From Bacteroidetes bacterium UBA6491 (GTDB taxonomy: Bacteria; Bacteroidota; Bacteroidia; NS11-12g; UBA9320), in the NCBI GenBank assembly GCA_002436505.1, contig DJML01000052.1, positions 5,715 through 42,997 on the forward strand: DNA of 37,283 nt, read 5' to 3'. The position numbers and the translations under genes were made by a program. Below are positions 8,414 to 17,737 of this stretch, piece by piece; the stretch's first letter is position 1; the number at the start of each line of letters is the position of its first letter. The notes below the pieces were generated by a model. The model ran no database searches. It was not told the DNA's origin and worked only from the letters and a program-made list of their open reading frames with translations.

Positions 8414-10677
8414 TGGTAAAGAAAAGAACCGGCAAAAAAAGGCAAAGTGAGTTGGTGAAGAAGATCTTGATCAGGATGTGGATCATATTTTTCGGAGGAC
8501 TTGCGCTATTTGCCCTATTTATGGTTACTGTCAGCTGGGGATGGTGGGGCTATATGCCGGACATCAAGACTTTGGAGAACCCCAAAATGATCCTGGCTAC
8601 CGAGATCTATTCTGCCGACGATGTTGTTATAGGAAAGATTTACAGGCATGAAGACCGCACAAAGATCACCTACAATGACATTCCGGAATCAATGGAGCAG
8701 GCCCTTCTTGCAACAGAGGATATCCGTTTCAGAAAACACAGCGGTATAGATCTGAGAAGTCTGACACGTGCTTTACTTTCCCTTGGAAGCAAAGGCGGCG
8801 GAAGTACAATAACCCAGCAGCTTGCCAAAAACATGTTCCATGAGCATTCGGGAGGAAGTTTGGACCGGATCCTGCAGAAATTTAAGGAGTGGGTCATCTC
8901 TGCCAGACTAGAGAACAGATATACAAAGGATGAAATACTGACGATGTATTTCAATGAGGTGATCTGGGGAAATAGCGCCGGTATAAAATCTGCATCTCAA
9001 ACCTTTTTTAATAAGGAGGTGAGTGAGCTTAACACACAGGAAGCAGCTATGCTGGTTGGTATGCTTAAAGCACCTACCCGTTATAACCCTAAACGCAATC
9101 CTGAAGCCGCTCTCGTAAGGAGAAATACGGTACTCAATCAAATGGAAAGGTATGATTTCCTTGATGAACCAACTTGTGATAGTTTAAAGAGCCTGCCAAT
9201 CGATCTGGATTATAATTATTCTTCGCACAACAAAGGCATGGCCACATATCTGCGTGAGCAAATCAGACTCTATATGCACCAATGGTGCAGTAAAAGAGGG
9301 CTGGACGTATATAACGACGGACTTAAGATCTACACGACCATTGATTCCCGCATTCAGAAATATGCTGAAGCCTCAGTAGCTGGTCATGTTGCTGAACTTC
9401 AGAAGATGTTCGTTAAAGAAACTGCTCGCGTACGGTCCGGGCCCTGGAGAATGGAAGAATCTGCCTATATGACAGATAAGTCCTATATCCCGAAACAAAT
9501 GAAAAGAACTCATCGGTACAGGTCTATGAAGAGAAATGGAAGTAGCACTGATGAGATAGAAAAAGAGTTTGAGACACCCAGGCAAATGAGCATTTTTGCA
9601 TGGGGTAGAGAAAACAATGAGGTAGACACGGTCATGTCCCCATTGGATTCACTTAAATACTACAAACAATTGTTTCATACCGGTTTTATGGCCATGGATC
9701 CACATACCGGGCACATAAAGGCCTGGGTAGGTGGAATAGATTTCGAATATTTTAAATACGACCATGTAAATGTCCGTTCTACCAGGCAGGTGGGCTCCAC
9801 ATTCAAGCCGATCGTTTATGCCCGGGCGTTGGAGGACCATGTTATTCATCCCTGTGAGAAAGTATCCACAGCACCCGTAACTTTTGAACTGGAAGATGGG
9901 AATACTTGGACCCCAAGAAACTCGGAAGACCCGGATGAGGATGAGCTTATGATCTATCAGGGGCTTCAGAAATCCATGAACACTGTTACTGCACTTGTGA
10001 TGAAGCGTATGGAACCAGGCTCTCCTTACAAGGTAAAAGACTTCTCTGATAAGTTGGGGATAGCCACGGATAAGTTTCAACCGTACCCATCCATCTGTCT
10101 CGGAACAATGGATATCTCTGTACAGGAAATGGTAAGCGCATACGCTGCTTTTGCCAATGAAGGTCAATGGATCCAACCAACATACATCACCAGGATCGAG
10201 GATAAGCACGGGAATGTGCTTGAAGAATTTATACCGACAACCCGTGAAGCAATGAGTAAACAGACGGCATATGTTATGTTACAAATGCTCGATAAGGTTA
10301 CAAGGGGTGGAGGAACCGCGGTAAGATTACGATACAAATACGGCATTACACAGCCAATGGGAGGTAAGACCGGAACAACACAGAACAACTCAGACGGATG
10401 GTTCATGGGGGTCACCCCGGACCTTGTAGCAGGCTGCTGGGTCGGTTGTGAGGACAGACAGGTTCGCTTCCTTAGTACACAACTGGGACAGGGAGCAAAC
10501 ATGGCTCTCCCCATCTATGCAAATTTTATTAAAAGTGTTTATTCAGATCCGACCATTAAGATCAATAAGGATGGGTTCCCTGAACCGGAAACCCGGTATG
10601 AAGTGGATCTGGACTGTGATGCTTACATTCAAAACAATGGACCTGGATCTCCCGATGATCAATTCTTATTAAGATAA
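8413..10677 (+). CDS. Class A penicillin-binding protein 1A (glycosyltransferase/transpeptidase)
   Basis: A bifunctional peptidoglycan synthase that polymerises glycan strands and cross-links peptides at the outer face of the inner membrane. The 754 residues contain one membrane helix (about 18-45), a family-51 glycosyltransferase domain with catalytic E102 in the TEDIRFRKHSGID motif and GGGSTITQQLAKN (129-140), and a transpeptidase domain with S462-TFK, S521-MN and K652-TG. All catalytic motifs are intact. The start ATG overlaps the preceding stop codon (TAATG). It ends 14 nt from the convergent LptD-like gene with no obvious terminator between them. Confidence 0.95.
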   Translation: MVKKRTGKKRQSELVKKILIRMWIIFFGGLALFALFMVTVSWGWWGYMPDIKTLENPKMILATEIYSADDVVIGKIYRHEDRTKITYNDIPESMEQALLATEDIRFRKHSGIDLRSLTRALLSLGSKGGGSTITQQLAKNMFHEHSGGSLDRILQKFKEWVISARLENRYTKDEILTMYFNEVIWGNSAGIKSASQTFFNKEVSELNTQEAAMLVGMLKAPTRYNPKRNPEAALVRRNTVLNQMERYDFLDEPTCDSLKSLPIDLDYNYSSHNKGMATYLREQIRLYMHQWCSKRGLDVYNDGLKIYTTIDSRIQKYAEASVAGHVAELQKMFVKETARVRSGPWRMEESAYMTDKSYIPKQMKRTHRYRSMKRNGSSTDEIEKEFETPRQMSIFAWGRENNEVDTVMSPLDSLKYYKQLFHTGFMAMDPHTGHIKAWVGGIDFEYFKYDHVNVRSTRQVGSTFKPIVYARALEDHVIHPCEKVSTAPVTFELEDGNTWTPRNSEDPDEDELMIYQGLQKSMNTVTALVMKRMEPGSPYKVKDFSDKLGIATDKFQPYPSICLGTMDISVQEMVSAYAAFANEGQWIQPTYITRIEDKHGNVLEEFIPTTREAMSKQTAYVMLQMLDKVTRGGGTAVRLRYKYGITQPMGGKTGTTQNNSDGWFMGVTPDLVAGCWVGCEDRQVRFLSTQLGQGANMALPIYANFIKSVYSDPTIKINKDGFPEPETRYEVDLDCDAYIQNNGPGSPDDQFLLR

Positions 10678-10691
10678 TTGAAACTAATACC

Positions 10692-13298
10692 CTAGAAATC
10701 GTCGTACCAGAAACCTTTTCGTGACAACTTCAGATCCTGAAGTACCTGCGCTTTCACACGTATCACAAAATCAAATTGCCTGTACTGTCCTGCTGGTATC
10801 CAACCAAAACTAAATTCCCAGCAATGCAGATTTCTGAAAAAATCGATCTTGGTAATCAGCAATTCCTTTTGCGTGAAATTATATCCGGACGAAAGAGCAA
10901 TTTTCCAGTTCTCTGTAAGTTTTAGGTCTCCATTAAATTGAATTGTCTGATTTTTAACCGCCTTTTCATCGAATTGACGAGACATGCTGTAAGTGTAAGA
11001 GAGGTTCAGGCTCCATGGTATTGAGAAATCGACGAAATATTCTCGGTAGTTGTTAATTACTTCCAGCTCCTGCTCCGTTCCTTTACTTGAAGTGAATTTC
11101 TTACGCGCTTCAGGATTAAGGTTCGTCGAAAATCCGAACCGTATATTCGTAAACCGTCCTACCCTTTGGTTTTCAGTTAATTCATACTCCTGAATCCTGA
11201 CATTTCTTTTTAGGGAGTCGTTGTACTGGAATGAATATGGATCAAGAGAACCGCTGAAATTCATTCTCAACACTTTAACCAAAGTGGTATTTCCACTTAG
11301 GCTGATATTTCTGATCTGCAGTGAATCTTTAAGAAAATCATACCCACTTGACATACTGAACGATTCTATCAGCTTAACTTTCTTGATGCCGCCATTGGTC
11401 GTATCCCTTTTGCTTAACACTTTCATCTCAAGGTTATTACCAATTCTAAGGTCCAAACTGCCGCTCTCCTGTCCAGAAGGTCGACCTGCAATTCCGTCTT
11501 CAAAGATTGAATACACAGATTTCCTTCCACTTTCATCAATCTGCACTTCCCTGTTTCCGAATTCTCCTACTGCAGTAAAATCCGGTTTGTAATTTGCTGA
11601 GATCGTCGGAGTCACAACATGACGTATCGCATTGATCTTTCTCCCTTTCTTTTTACTGTAGTGCATACCGTAGATCACAGTTGAAAGAGAAACATTAAAG
11701 CCATAGGTGCCGGCACGAGCAAATCCAGGCACCTCTTTCTCGAGAAGAGTATCTCCGGTCCATGTCTTCCTTATCGTCTTCACGTACCAGTAATCCGTAA
11801 AACTTACAGATGGGGAAATATTGAAATATTGAAATGCTTTAAATGATGTTGCAACGGGTATGGTATGCCTGATCCCGTTTGAAAAATCAGTTAATGCATC
11901 CATGTCAAGCGATCTTTCTTCACTACCGGTTTTTGGTTTAAAAATAGAATCCTGGTTAAACTTCAGTTTGTTCTGAAAACTCATGGTATACCCAAATCCT
12001 AAATTTCTCAACATCTGATATTTTTTCCGTGGTCCGGCTAATTTGGAGAACGGCTGCATACGGTTAAGGTTAAGGTTAACATTCGGCAGATCCAGATCTA
12101 CATCACCGTTGGATAAATTCTGATCCGCCCGGGCATTTACGGTCAGGTTAAGCTTGTTGCGCAACAATGACCGGGCGTAATTAATATTGGAATTGGCATT
12201 TGTTGAGACGATGTCATCTACGTCACGTGAATTATTTCGTTGCTGATCCTTTGTAACATAATTCACTTTTGCATTGAAGGAAGAACCCGGTCTTGCCTTG
12301 CTGTCCTTATTGTAGTTCCATACAACGCGATAATCTTTGCTTATGCGATAATCAGGTGATTCTTTCTCTCCAAATTCGTTGTAGTTATAATCAAATGTGA
12401 AATTCCCGTTGTACTTGTACCTTTTCCTGTACGCAGTTCTGAAGTGGAAACCGTAACTGCCCCGAAAGGAAACATCTCCGGTCAGCTGAAGATCAAGATG
12501 CTCTCCGATAGGCAAATAGTAGCCGAAACCCTGAATAAAGAATCCTCTCTGATCTGATTCTCCATACGCACCAGGAGGAATTATTCCTCGCGACCTTTCC
12601 TTTGATATAGGGAAAAATCCGAAGGGTATGACAACAGGCGTATTAACACCTGCGACCACCAGGTTGGCCGGTCCGCAGATGACCTGTTTCTCCGGAATCA
12701 CCTTGAATTTATCCGATTGAATATGAAAATGCGGTTCAGGGTGTGTACATGTAGTATAAGTGACACCCTTGAGAAAACTGACATTATTAGAATCTTTATA
12801 AACTTTGTCCGCGCGAATAAAACCTTCGGCTTCTACCAGCATCACCCCTTTAGAAGTACCCCTTTTGGTTTTGAAATTATACTTCATTTCACGGGCGTTG
12901 TACTTGTCGTCATTTAGGGTAAATACCGGCTCTCCCTGCATCTTTCCAGCTGAATCTGCCACACCGACGGCGATCACTTCATTGGCGTCAAAATCAACCG
13001 TTATGAAATCTGCCTCCAGTTTCATGTTCTCGTATTCGACAATGGCTTTATAATAGAGATAGACCATTCGTTCCTTTAGATCGAACCTGATCGAATCTTC
13101 CGCGCTGTACTTTACCTTAGAGGTCAATGTGGAGCTTGGGAACTTCATTACAGCTGTGTCCTTGCCTCCTTCAATTGTATCCTTTGCTATTATTGCTGAA
13201 TCCGATAACGGCACAGATGTTGTATCTGTTTGTGCATAAATTTGTACATTTATACAGACGGCAAACACCAAAAGTGCAAAAATGATATGGTTACGCAT
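10692..13298 (-). CDS. LptD/OstA-like outer-membrane LPS-assembly protein
   Basis: A putative LptD-type protein that would insert lipopolysaccharide into the outer leaflet. It has a signal peptide ending near IYAQT, an OstA-like N-terminal beta domain (about residues 55-200, with repeated edge-strand patterns such as LEADFITVDFDANEVIA), then the LptD-type segment with PVVIPFGFFPISKERSRGIIPP and a long region of alternating beta-barrel strands to the C-terminal aromatic end. I chose the ATG at 13298 (868 residues) over the one at 13316, because the signal peptide begins well from MRNHIIFALL; either is possible. The closest -7-like element is at 13398-13405. Confidence 0.82.
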   Translation of the reverse strand: MRNHIIFALLVFAVCINVQIYAQTDTTSVPLSDSAIIAKDTIEGGKDTAVMKFPSSTLTSKVKYSAEDSIRFDLKERMVYLYYKAIVEYENMKLEADFITVDFDANEVIAVGVADSAGKMQGEPVFTLNDDKYNAREMKYNFKTKRGTSKGVMLVEAEGFIRADKVYKDSNNVSFLKGVTYTTCTHPEPHFHIQSDKFKVIPEKQVICGPANLVVAGVNTPVVIPFGFFPISKERSRGIIPPGAYGESDQRGFFIQGFGYYLPIGEHLDLQLTGDVSFRGSYGFHFRTAYRKRYKYNGNFTFDYNYNEFGEKESPDYRISKDYRVVWNYNKDSKARPGSSFNAKVNYVTKDQQRNNSRDVDDIVSTNANSNINYARSLLRNKLNLTVNARADQNLSNGDVDLDLPNVNLNLNRMQPFSKLAGPRKKYQMLRNLGFGYTMSFQNKLKFNQDSIFKPKTGSEERSLDMDALTDFSNGIRHTIPVATSFKAFQYFNISPSVSFTDYWYVKTIRKTWTGDTLLEKEVPGFARAGTYGFNVSLSTVIYGMHYSKKKGRKINAIRHVVTPTISANYKPDFTAVGEFGNREVQIDESGRKSVYSIFEDGIAGRPSGQESGSLDLRIGNNLEMKVLSKRDTTNGGIKKVKLIESFSMSSGYDFLKDSLQIRNISLSGNTTLVKVLRMNFSGSLDPYSFQYNDSLKRNVRIQEYELTENQRVGRFTNIRFGFSTNLNPEARKKFTSSKGTEQELEVINNYREYFVDFSIPWSLNLSYTYSMSRQFDEKAVKNQTIQFNGDLKLTENWKIALSSGYNFTQKELLITKIDFFRNLHCWEFSFGWIPAGQYRQFDFVIRVKAQVLQDLKLSRKGFWYDDF

Positions 13299-13397
13299 GT
13301 TCGTAACAAGTGTCATCAGCCTAAATTTGAATTAGCGGGTTAGGCCATAATTCCATTTGAAGCGAAACGCCGCAAACAGGTTTATGGGATATTGGCG

Positions 13398-13405
13398 CAA
13401 AACTA
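13398..13405 (-). promoter_or_regulatory. Candidate -7 promoter element for the LptD-like gene
   Basis: TAGTTTTG on the minus strand matches the Bacteroidota -7 consensus TAnnTTTG. No clear -33 TTG lies about 20 nt upstream, and the implied leader would be about 90 nt, so this is tentative. Confidence 0.3.
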
Positions 13406-13471
13406 CAGAATATTAAAGTCCTTTTGGTTGACATTTTAAACCTGTTTATAAAGTTATTTATATCTATTAGC

Positions 13472-14272
13472 ATGAATCGATTGTTCGGAAAAAAGTTTAT
13501 AACCATTTTACTCATAGGCTGTTTTGTCTTTATTGCCAACAGCCAGCCGTACACTTTAAAGAACACAAAGGTGCGCACTATAGTGATCGATGCCGGGCAT
13601 GGAGGCAAGGACCCTGGCTGTATCGGGTACGGTAAAGATGTTATGGAAAAGGACGTTGCGCTAGATATAGCTTTACGGATCGGTAAATATCTGGACGACA
13701 GCCTCTCGAATGTGAAGATCATATACACCCGGAAAACTGATAATTTCGTGCCACTCTTTGAAAGAGCAGCGAACGCGAACAAGAACAATGCAGATCTGTT
13801 CATTTCGATCCATTGCAATGCAAACGAGAGCAAGATCCCGACCGGAACAGAGACATATATAATGGGGTTGCATAAGACAGAGGGCAACCTTGAAGTCAGT
13901 AAAAGGGAGAACCAGGCTATTCTTCTTGAAGAAGGATATAAAGAAAATGAGGCTTACCAGGGATTTGACCCGAATTCAGATGAGGCACATATTATTTTTA
14001 GCCTGTATCAGAATGCCTACAGAAACCAAAGCCTTATTCTGGCCTCCAAATTCCAGCATGAGGTTGAAAAAAGAAAGATCAGGCCAAACCGGGGGGTTAA
14101 AGAAGCTGGTTTTCTGGTCCTTTGGAAAACAACAATGCCGTCCATTCTGGTAGAGACAGGTTTCCTTACAAATCCCGATGACAAGAAATTTTTAACATCC
14201 GATGATGGGAAGGATGAAATAGCCCTATCAGTGATGGAAGCTGTTAAAGGATATGTGAAAGAACTTAACTAA
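13472..14272 (+). CDS. N-acetylmuramoyl-L-alanine amidase (Amidase_3)
   Basis: A zinc amidase that cuts the bond between MurNAc and the stem peptide, acting in cell separation. From the ATG at 13472 the protein has 266 residues: an N-terminal signal segment (about 1-24), then the Amidase_3 fold with zinc ligands H43 (IDAGHGGKDPG), E59 and H114 (ISIHCNAN) and catalytic E228 (ILVETGFLTN). A longer frame from a TTG at 13424 is unlikely because it adds a hydrophobic stretch before the natural signal peptide. L-I-G-C17 resembles a lipobox, but the hydrophobic run continues after it, so lipoprotein status is unclear. It precedes the MCE gene by 86 nt. Confidence 0.93.
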   Translation: MNRLFGKKFITILLIGCFVFIANSQPYTLKNTKVRTIVIDAGHGGKDPGCIGYGKDVMEKDVALDIALRIGKYLDDSLSNVKIIYTRKTDNFVPLFERAANANKNNADLFISIHCNANESKIPTGTETYIMGLHKTEGNLEVSKRENQAILLEEGYKENEAYQGFDPNSDEAHIIFSLYQNAYRNQSLILASKFQHEVEKRKIRPNRGVKEAGFLVLWKTTMPSILVETGFLTNPDDKKFLTSDDGKDEIALSVMEAVKGYVKELN

Positions 14273-14331
14273 GTGTGAGATTATCAACATTTAAAGTGTT
14301 ACAGCGTTCCTATTACCAGTCATCTAATTAC

Positions 14332-14339
14332 TATCTTTG
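14332..14339 (+). promoter_or_regulatory. Candidate -7 promoter element for the MCE gene
   Basis: TATCTTTG is a perfect match to TAnnTTTG, 19 nt before the ATG at 14359. It implies a short leader and transcription independent of the amidase gene. A -33 TTG is not clear. Confidence 0.45.
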
Positions 14340-14358
14340 AACCCGTAAGACGAAAACG

Positions 14359-15339
14359 ATGAAAGTATCGAACGAAACTAAGGTTGGCATACTTGCAGCT
14401 ATATCCATTACTATTCTGGTACTGGGATATAATTTTATGCGAGGAAAGAACCTTTGGACCAAGACAAAAACATACTATGCTGCATATGAAGAGGTCGATG
14501 GTCTATTTGCCTCAAATCCTGTCGTTGTAAATGGTTTCAACATTGGCCAGGTAGAATCTGTTAAAATGGACCCGAAATCCCTTAAACTTATAGTTGGAGT
14601 GCGCATTCCGGATGACATAGATGTTCCGATCAACTCTACCCTTCGGATCGTTAATAATGATATGGTGGGCAGCAAAGCTATTGAATTAATAAGAGGCAGT
14701 GCAAGCGCATTTGCCAGTGATGGCGACACCCTGGCTTCGGACAGGGATGCCAACATCGTTGAAGCAGTGAGCGAAGTTCTTACGCCCTTGTCGAAAAGTC
14801 TGAAACAGGTACTTGCACACATCGATTCTGCAATTTCCGGGGTTGATCTTCAAAGCACAATGAAAGATCTTTCAGATGCCCTGGGTGCTTTTAGTAAAAC
14901 AACAAGATTATTGAAAAGCAAGATCGAAGAGGAATCGGATAAACTATCGAGTATCATTGGAAATGTTAGTGACATCACCGATGACATCAAGCAAAGTACA
15001 CCAGTGATACGTAACATGATCTCACAGCTGGACAGCGCATCAGGCATGTTCGCACGAATGGAACTTGACTCCCTGATCGCCGGTTTTGATCTTGCCCTCA
15101 AAGATATCAGTAAAACAATGGGCGCTATTCAGGAAGGCCAGGGCACACTTGGAAAACTGGCAACAGACGATGCTGTATTTGATAATCTGAATAATATGCT
15201 GGTAAGCCTTGATTCCCTTGCTAAAGATATACAAAGATACCCTGACCGATACATTGTTATCAGAGAGAAAAACAGGCAAAAGGCAACTGAACGCAAGAAA
15301 AAGGACGAAGAAGCTGAATTGCAGGAAGAGGTCAAATAA
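14359..15339 (+). CDS. MCE/MlaD-family substrate-binding protein
   Basis: A single-pass membrane protein with one MCE domain, the family that binds lipids between the inner and outer membranes. The 326 residues comprise an N-terminal membrane helix (about 7-27), an MCE domain (about 33-115, with VDGLFASNPVVVNGFNIGQVESV and the NNDMVGSKAIELI segment), then a long helical region (about 130-300) and a highly charged tail. No permease (MlaE) or ATPase (MlaF) gene is adjacent, so the transporter partners must lie elsewhere. The amidase and MCE neighbours recur in Bacteroidota, as I recall. Confidence 0.9.
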   Translation: MKVSNETKVGILAAISITILVLGYNFMRGKNLWTKTKTYYAAYEEVDGLFASNPVVVNGFNIGQVESVKMDPKSLKLIVGVRIPDDIDVPINSTLRIVNNDMVGSKAIELIRGSASAFASDGDTLASDRDANIVEAVSEVLTPLSKSLKQVLAHIDSAISGVDLQSTMKDLSDALGAFSKTTRLLKSKIEEESDKLSSIIGNVSDITDDIKQSTPVIRNMISQLDSASGMFARMELDSLIAGFDLALKDISKTMGAIQEGQGTLGKLATDDAVFDNLNNMLVSLDSLAKDIQRYPDRYIVIREKNRQKATERKKKDEEAELQEEVK

Positions 15340-15344
15340 CTGTT

Positions 15345-16394
15345 TTAAATAGCTGCCAGTTCATGTACCAGAGGCGGTCCGCCATAAATGAATCCGGTAT
15401 AGATCTGGATCAATCCTGCACCGGCCTCCAATCTCATTTTCGCATTCTCAGCAGAACTGATTCCACCAACCCCTATCAATGGAATAGTACCTCCTGATCT
15501 GTCGTTGATATATTGAAGAATTTCCTGTGATCGATGTGTCAATGGTTGACCGCTTAATCCGCCTGCGCCGATCTTACTAACCGCTTCTTCAGGCGTTGTT
15601 AATCCTTCTCTCGAGATGGTCGTGTTTGTAGCTATCAACCCATCCAGATCTGATTCCATCGCGATCTCTATTACATCATCAAGCTGCCCTTCCGTCAGGT
15701 CGGGAGCTATCTTTAAAAGCAAGGGGCGGTAGGGCAACTCATTAAATTCCTTCTCTTTTTCCTTTCGCAGTTTTGAAAGGGCATTAATGATATTAAGCAA
15801 AGGTTCTTTGTCCTGAAGCGCCCTTAAATTGGGGGTGTTTGGTGAACTTACATTGATAACGAAATAATCCACCAGTGGATACAACTTTTCATAACACGCC
15901 GTATAATCATTCACAGCCTCTTCGTTAGGTGTTATCTTGTTCTTTCCTATGTTACCACCTATCACCGGCCTTGGGTCATTCGTACGAATGTTTCTCCTGT
16001 AGTCTTCTAATTTATTGACAATGGCATCAACTCCATCGTTGTTGAAACCCATTCTGTTGATAAGCGCTTTGTCCGATGGCAAACGGAACAATCTCGGTTT
16101 CGGATTACCAATCTGTCCTTTGGGCGTTACCGTGCCTACTTCTATATGTCCAAACCCCAGCAAAGCAAGATCCCGAATATGACCTCCGTTCTTATCGAAC
16201 CCTGCGGCAATACCCAGTTTATTTGGAAATTTCAGTCCACAGAATTCAGTCTCCACTGTTTCTGTTCGCTTACTGATGAAGATCTTTTTCAGTAGCGGAA
16301 CACGAAGAAACACGTGAAGTACATTAAGTGTGAACTTGTGAGCAGTCTCTGGATCGAGAACAAAAAGAATGTTACGTACGAGATTGTACACCAT
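15345..16394 (-). CDS. pyrD: Dihydroorotate dehydrogenase, quinone-dependent (class 2)
   Basis: Oxidises dihydroorotate to orotate in pyrimidine synthesis, passing electrons through FMN to quinone at the membrane. The class-2 N-terminal helical extension (residues 1-40, with LDPETAHKFTLNVLH) is present, followed by the barrel with GIAAGFDKNG, the catalytic-serine motif NVSSPNTPNL (S184 probably aligned with E. coli S175), TNTT and the FMN-phosphate loops near GVGGISS. I place the start at the ATG at 16394 (349 residues). The upstream in-frame TTG at 16406 falls inside a promoter-like -7 element. It converges with the MCE gene, 5 nt apart. Confidence 0.95.
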   Translation of the reverse strand: MVYNLVRNILFVLDPETAHKFTLNVLHVFLRVPLLKKIFISKRTETVETEFCGLKFPNKLGIAAGFDKNGGHIRDLALLGFGHIEVGTVTPKGQIGNPKPRLFRLPSDKALINRMGFNNDGVDAIVNKLEDYRRNIRTNDPRPVIGGNIGKNKITPNEEAVNDYTACYEKLYPLVDYFVINVSSPNTPNLRALQDKEPLLNIINALSKLRKEKEKEFNELPYRPLLLKIAPDLTEGQLDDVIEIAMESDLDGLIATNTTISREGLTTPEEAVSKIGAGGLSGQPLTHRSQEILQYINDRSGGTIPLIGVGGISSAENAKMRLEAGAGLIQIYTGFIYGGPPLVHELAAI

Positions 16395-16403
16395 TTTTTG
16401 TGG

Positions 16404-16411
16404 CAAATGTA
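16404..16411 (-). promoter_or_regulatory. Candidate -7 promoter element for pyrD
   Basis: TACATTTG on the minus strand matches TAnnTTTG and ends 9 nt before the pyrD ATG at 16394. It overlaps the alternative upstream TTG start and so argues against it. No good -33 TTG was found. Confidence 0.4.
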
Positions 16412-16496
16412 CAATTCATAGTGGAACATTTCTCCGATAAACGAGCACGGCTGTTTCAGAATTAAGATATAAATTCGAACCGAAATACGAATTGTT

Positions 16497-17732
16497 ATGA
16501 GCATCTGGCTGAATTTACCTGAGAACACAGACTTCACTATTGATAATATCCCGTTCGGTATTGCCGAAATAGATGGTAAAACAAGGGTGGTCTCTGCCAT
16601 CGGAGATTACGTGATCCATCTCCGAAAAGCACATCATTACGGTGTTTTCGGGGATCTGATCCATGATGCGTCCATCTTTGAAAGAAAACACCTCAATGAC
16701 TTCATTCGGTTAGGGAAGTCAACAACCAGTGCGCTCCGTCAGAAACTAATAGACGGACTTACGAACAATGCAAGTGCCTTGTCAGAGCATCGCGAAAAGA
16801 TACTGATCCCGATCACAGATGTGCAAATGTGTCTCCCTTTGAAGATCGGCAATTACACAGATTTTTATTCAAGCCTCGAACATGCTACGAACGTTGGTAA
16901 AATGTTTCGTCCTGACAACCCACTGTTACCAAACTGGAAACATATGCCAATTGGTTATCATGGCAGGGCATCTTCGATCGTTGTTTCCGGGACGCCGATA
17001 AAAAGACCAAACGGTCAGACAATGCCTCCCGATGCAGAGAAACCGGTTTATGGCCCAAGCAAAAGACTTGATATCGAACTTGAAATGGCCTTTGTTGTAG
17101 GAAAAGATTCCTCACTCGGCGATCAGGTAAAAATCAAAAATGCCGAGGATTACATATTTGGCATGGTGTTATTCAACGACTGGTCCGCAAGAGACATTCA
17201 AAAATGGGAGTACGTTCCTTTAGGTCCATTTCTTGGGAAGAACTTCGGTTCAACTATTTCGCCCTGGGTAATTACCATGGACGCATTGGAACCATTCAGA
17301 ACTTCAGGCCCTGAACAAATCCCCGAACCACTTCCTTACCTGCGCAACTCAGGAAATCATTCTTTTAATATAAAACTGGAAGTTGAACTCACAACAGCTA
17401 ATGGTGAACGGGGCACGATCTGTACATCAAACTTCAAATACCTCTACTGGAACATGGCGCAGCAGCTGGCACACCATACAGTAAATGGTTGCAATATTTG
17501 TGTTGGTGACCTTATGGCCTCGGGAACGATCAGTGGAAAAACAAAGAATTCCTTTGGATCTATGCTGGAGTTAAGCTGGGGCGGGAAAGAAGAAATAACC
17601 ATTAATGGTGGCGTTACTCGCAAATTTCTTGAAGATGGTGACTCAATAAACCTTCGTGGCACCTGTACAAAAGGAAGCAAAAGAATAGGTTTCGGTCCAT
17701 GCGAGGGCACAATTTTGCCTGCAGTAAAATAG
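16497..17732 (+). CDS. fahA: Fumarylacetoacetase
   Basis: The last enzyme of tyrosine catabolism, splitting fumarylacetoacetate into fumarate and acetoacetate. The 411-residue length matches eukaryotic-type FAH. It has the N-terminal FAA domain (about 1-115) and the catalytic domain with metal ligands D122 (NYTDFYSS), E194 and E196 (DIELEMAF) and D228 (NDWSARDIQ), plus the catalytic histidine H129, all matching the human FAH positions in order. No other tyrosine-degradation gene (hmgA, hppD) is adjacent. It is divergent from pyrD and convergent with the epimerase gene, 5 nt apart. Confidence 0.95.
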   Translation: MSIWLNLPENTDFTIDNIPFGIAEIDGKTRVVSAIGDYVIHLRKAHHYGVFGDLIHDASIFERKHLNDFIRLGKSTTSALRQKLIDGLTNNASALSEHREKILIPITDVQMCLPLKIGNYTDFYSSLEHATNVGKMFRPDNPLLPNWKHMPIGYHGRASSIVVSGTPIKRPNGQTMPPDAEKPVYGPSKRLDIELEMAFVVGKDSSLGDQVKIKNAEDYIFGMVLFNDWSARDIQKWEYVPLGPFLGKNFGSTISPWVITMDALEPFRTSGPEQIPEPLPYLRNSGNHSFNIKLEVELTTANGERGTICTSNFKYLYWNMAQQLAHHTVNGCNICVGDLMASGTISGKTKNSFGSMLELSWGGKEEITINGGVTRKFLEDGDSINLRGTCTKGSKRIGFGPCEGTILPAVK

Positions 17733-17737
17733 AACTT

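Noticed and set aside
9649..10209. 186-residue open frame antisense to the PBP1A gene
   Set aside because: It lies opposite the transpeptidase domain, whose catalytic motifs are intact on the plus strand, and its translation shows no domain or signal.
13321..13887. 188-residue minus-strand open frame across the amidase gene
   Set aside because: The amidase zinc motifs are on the plus strand here; the minus-strand frame has no recognisable feature and would overlap most of a real gene.
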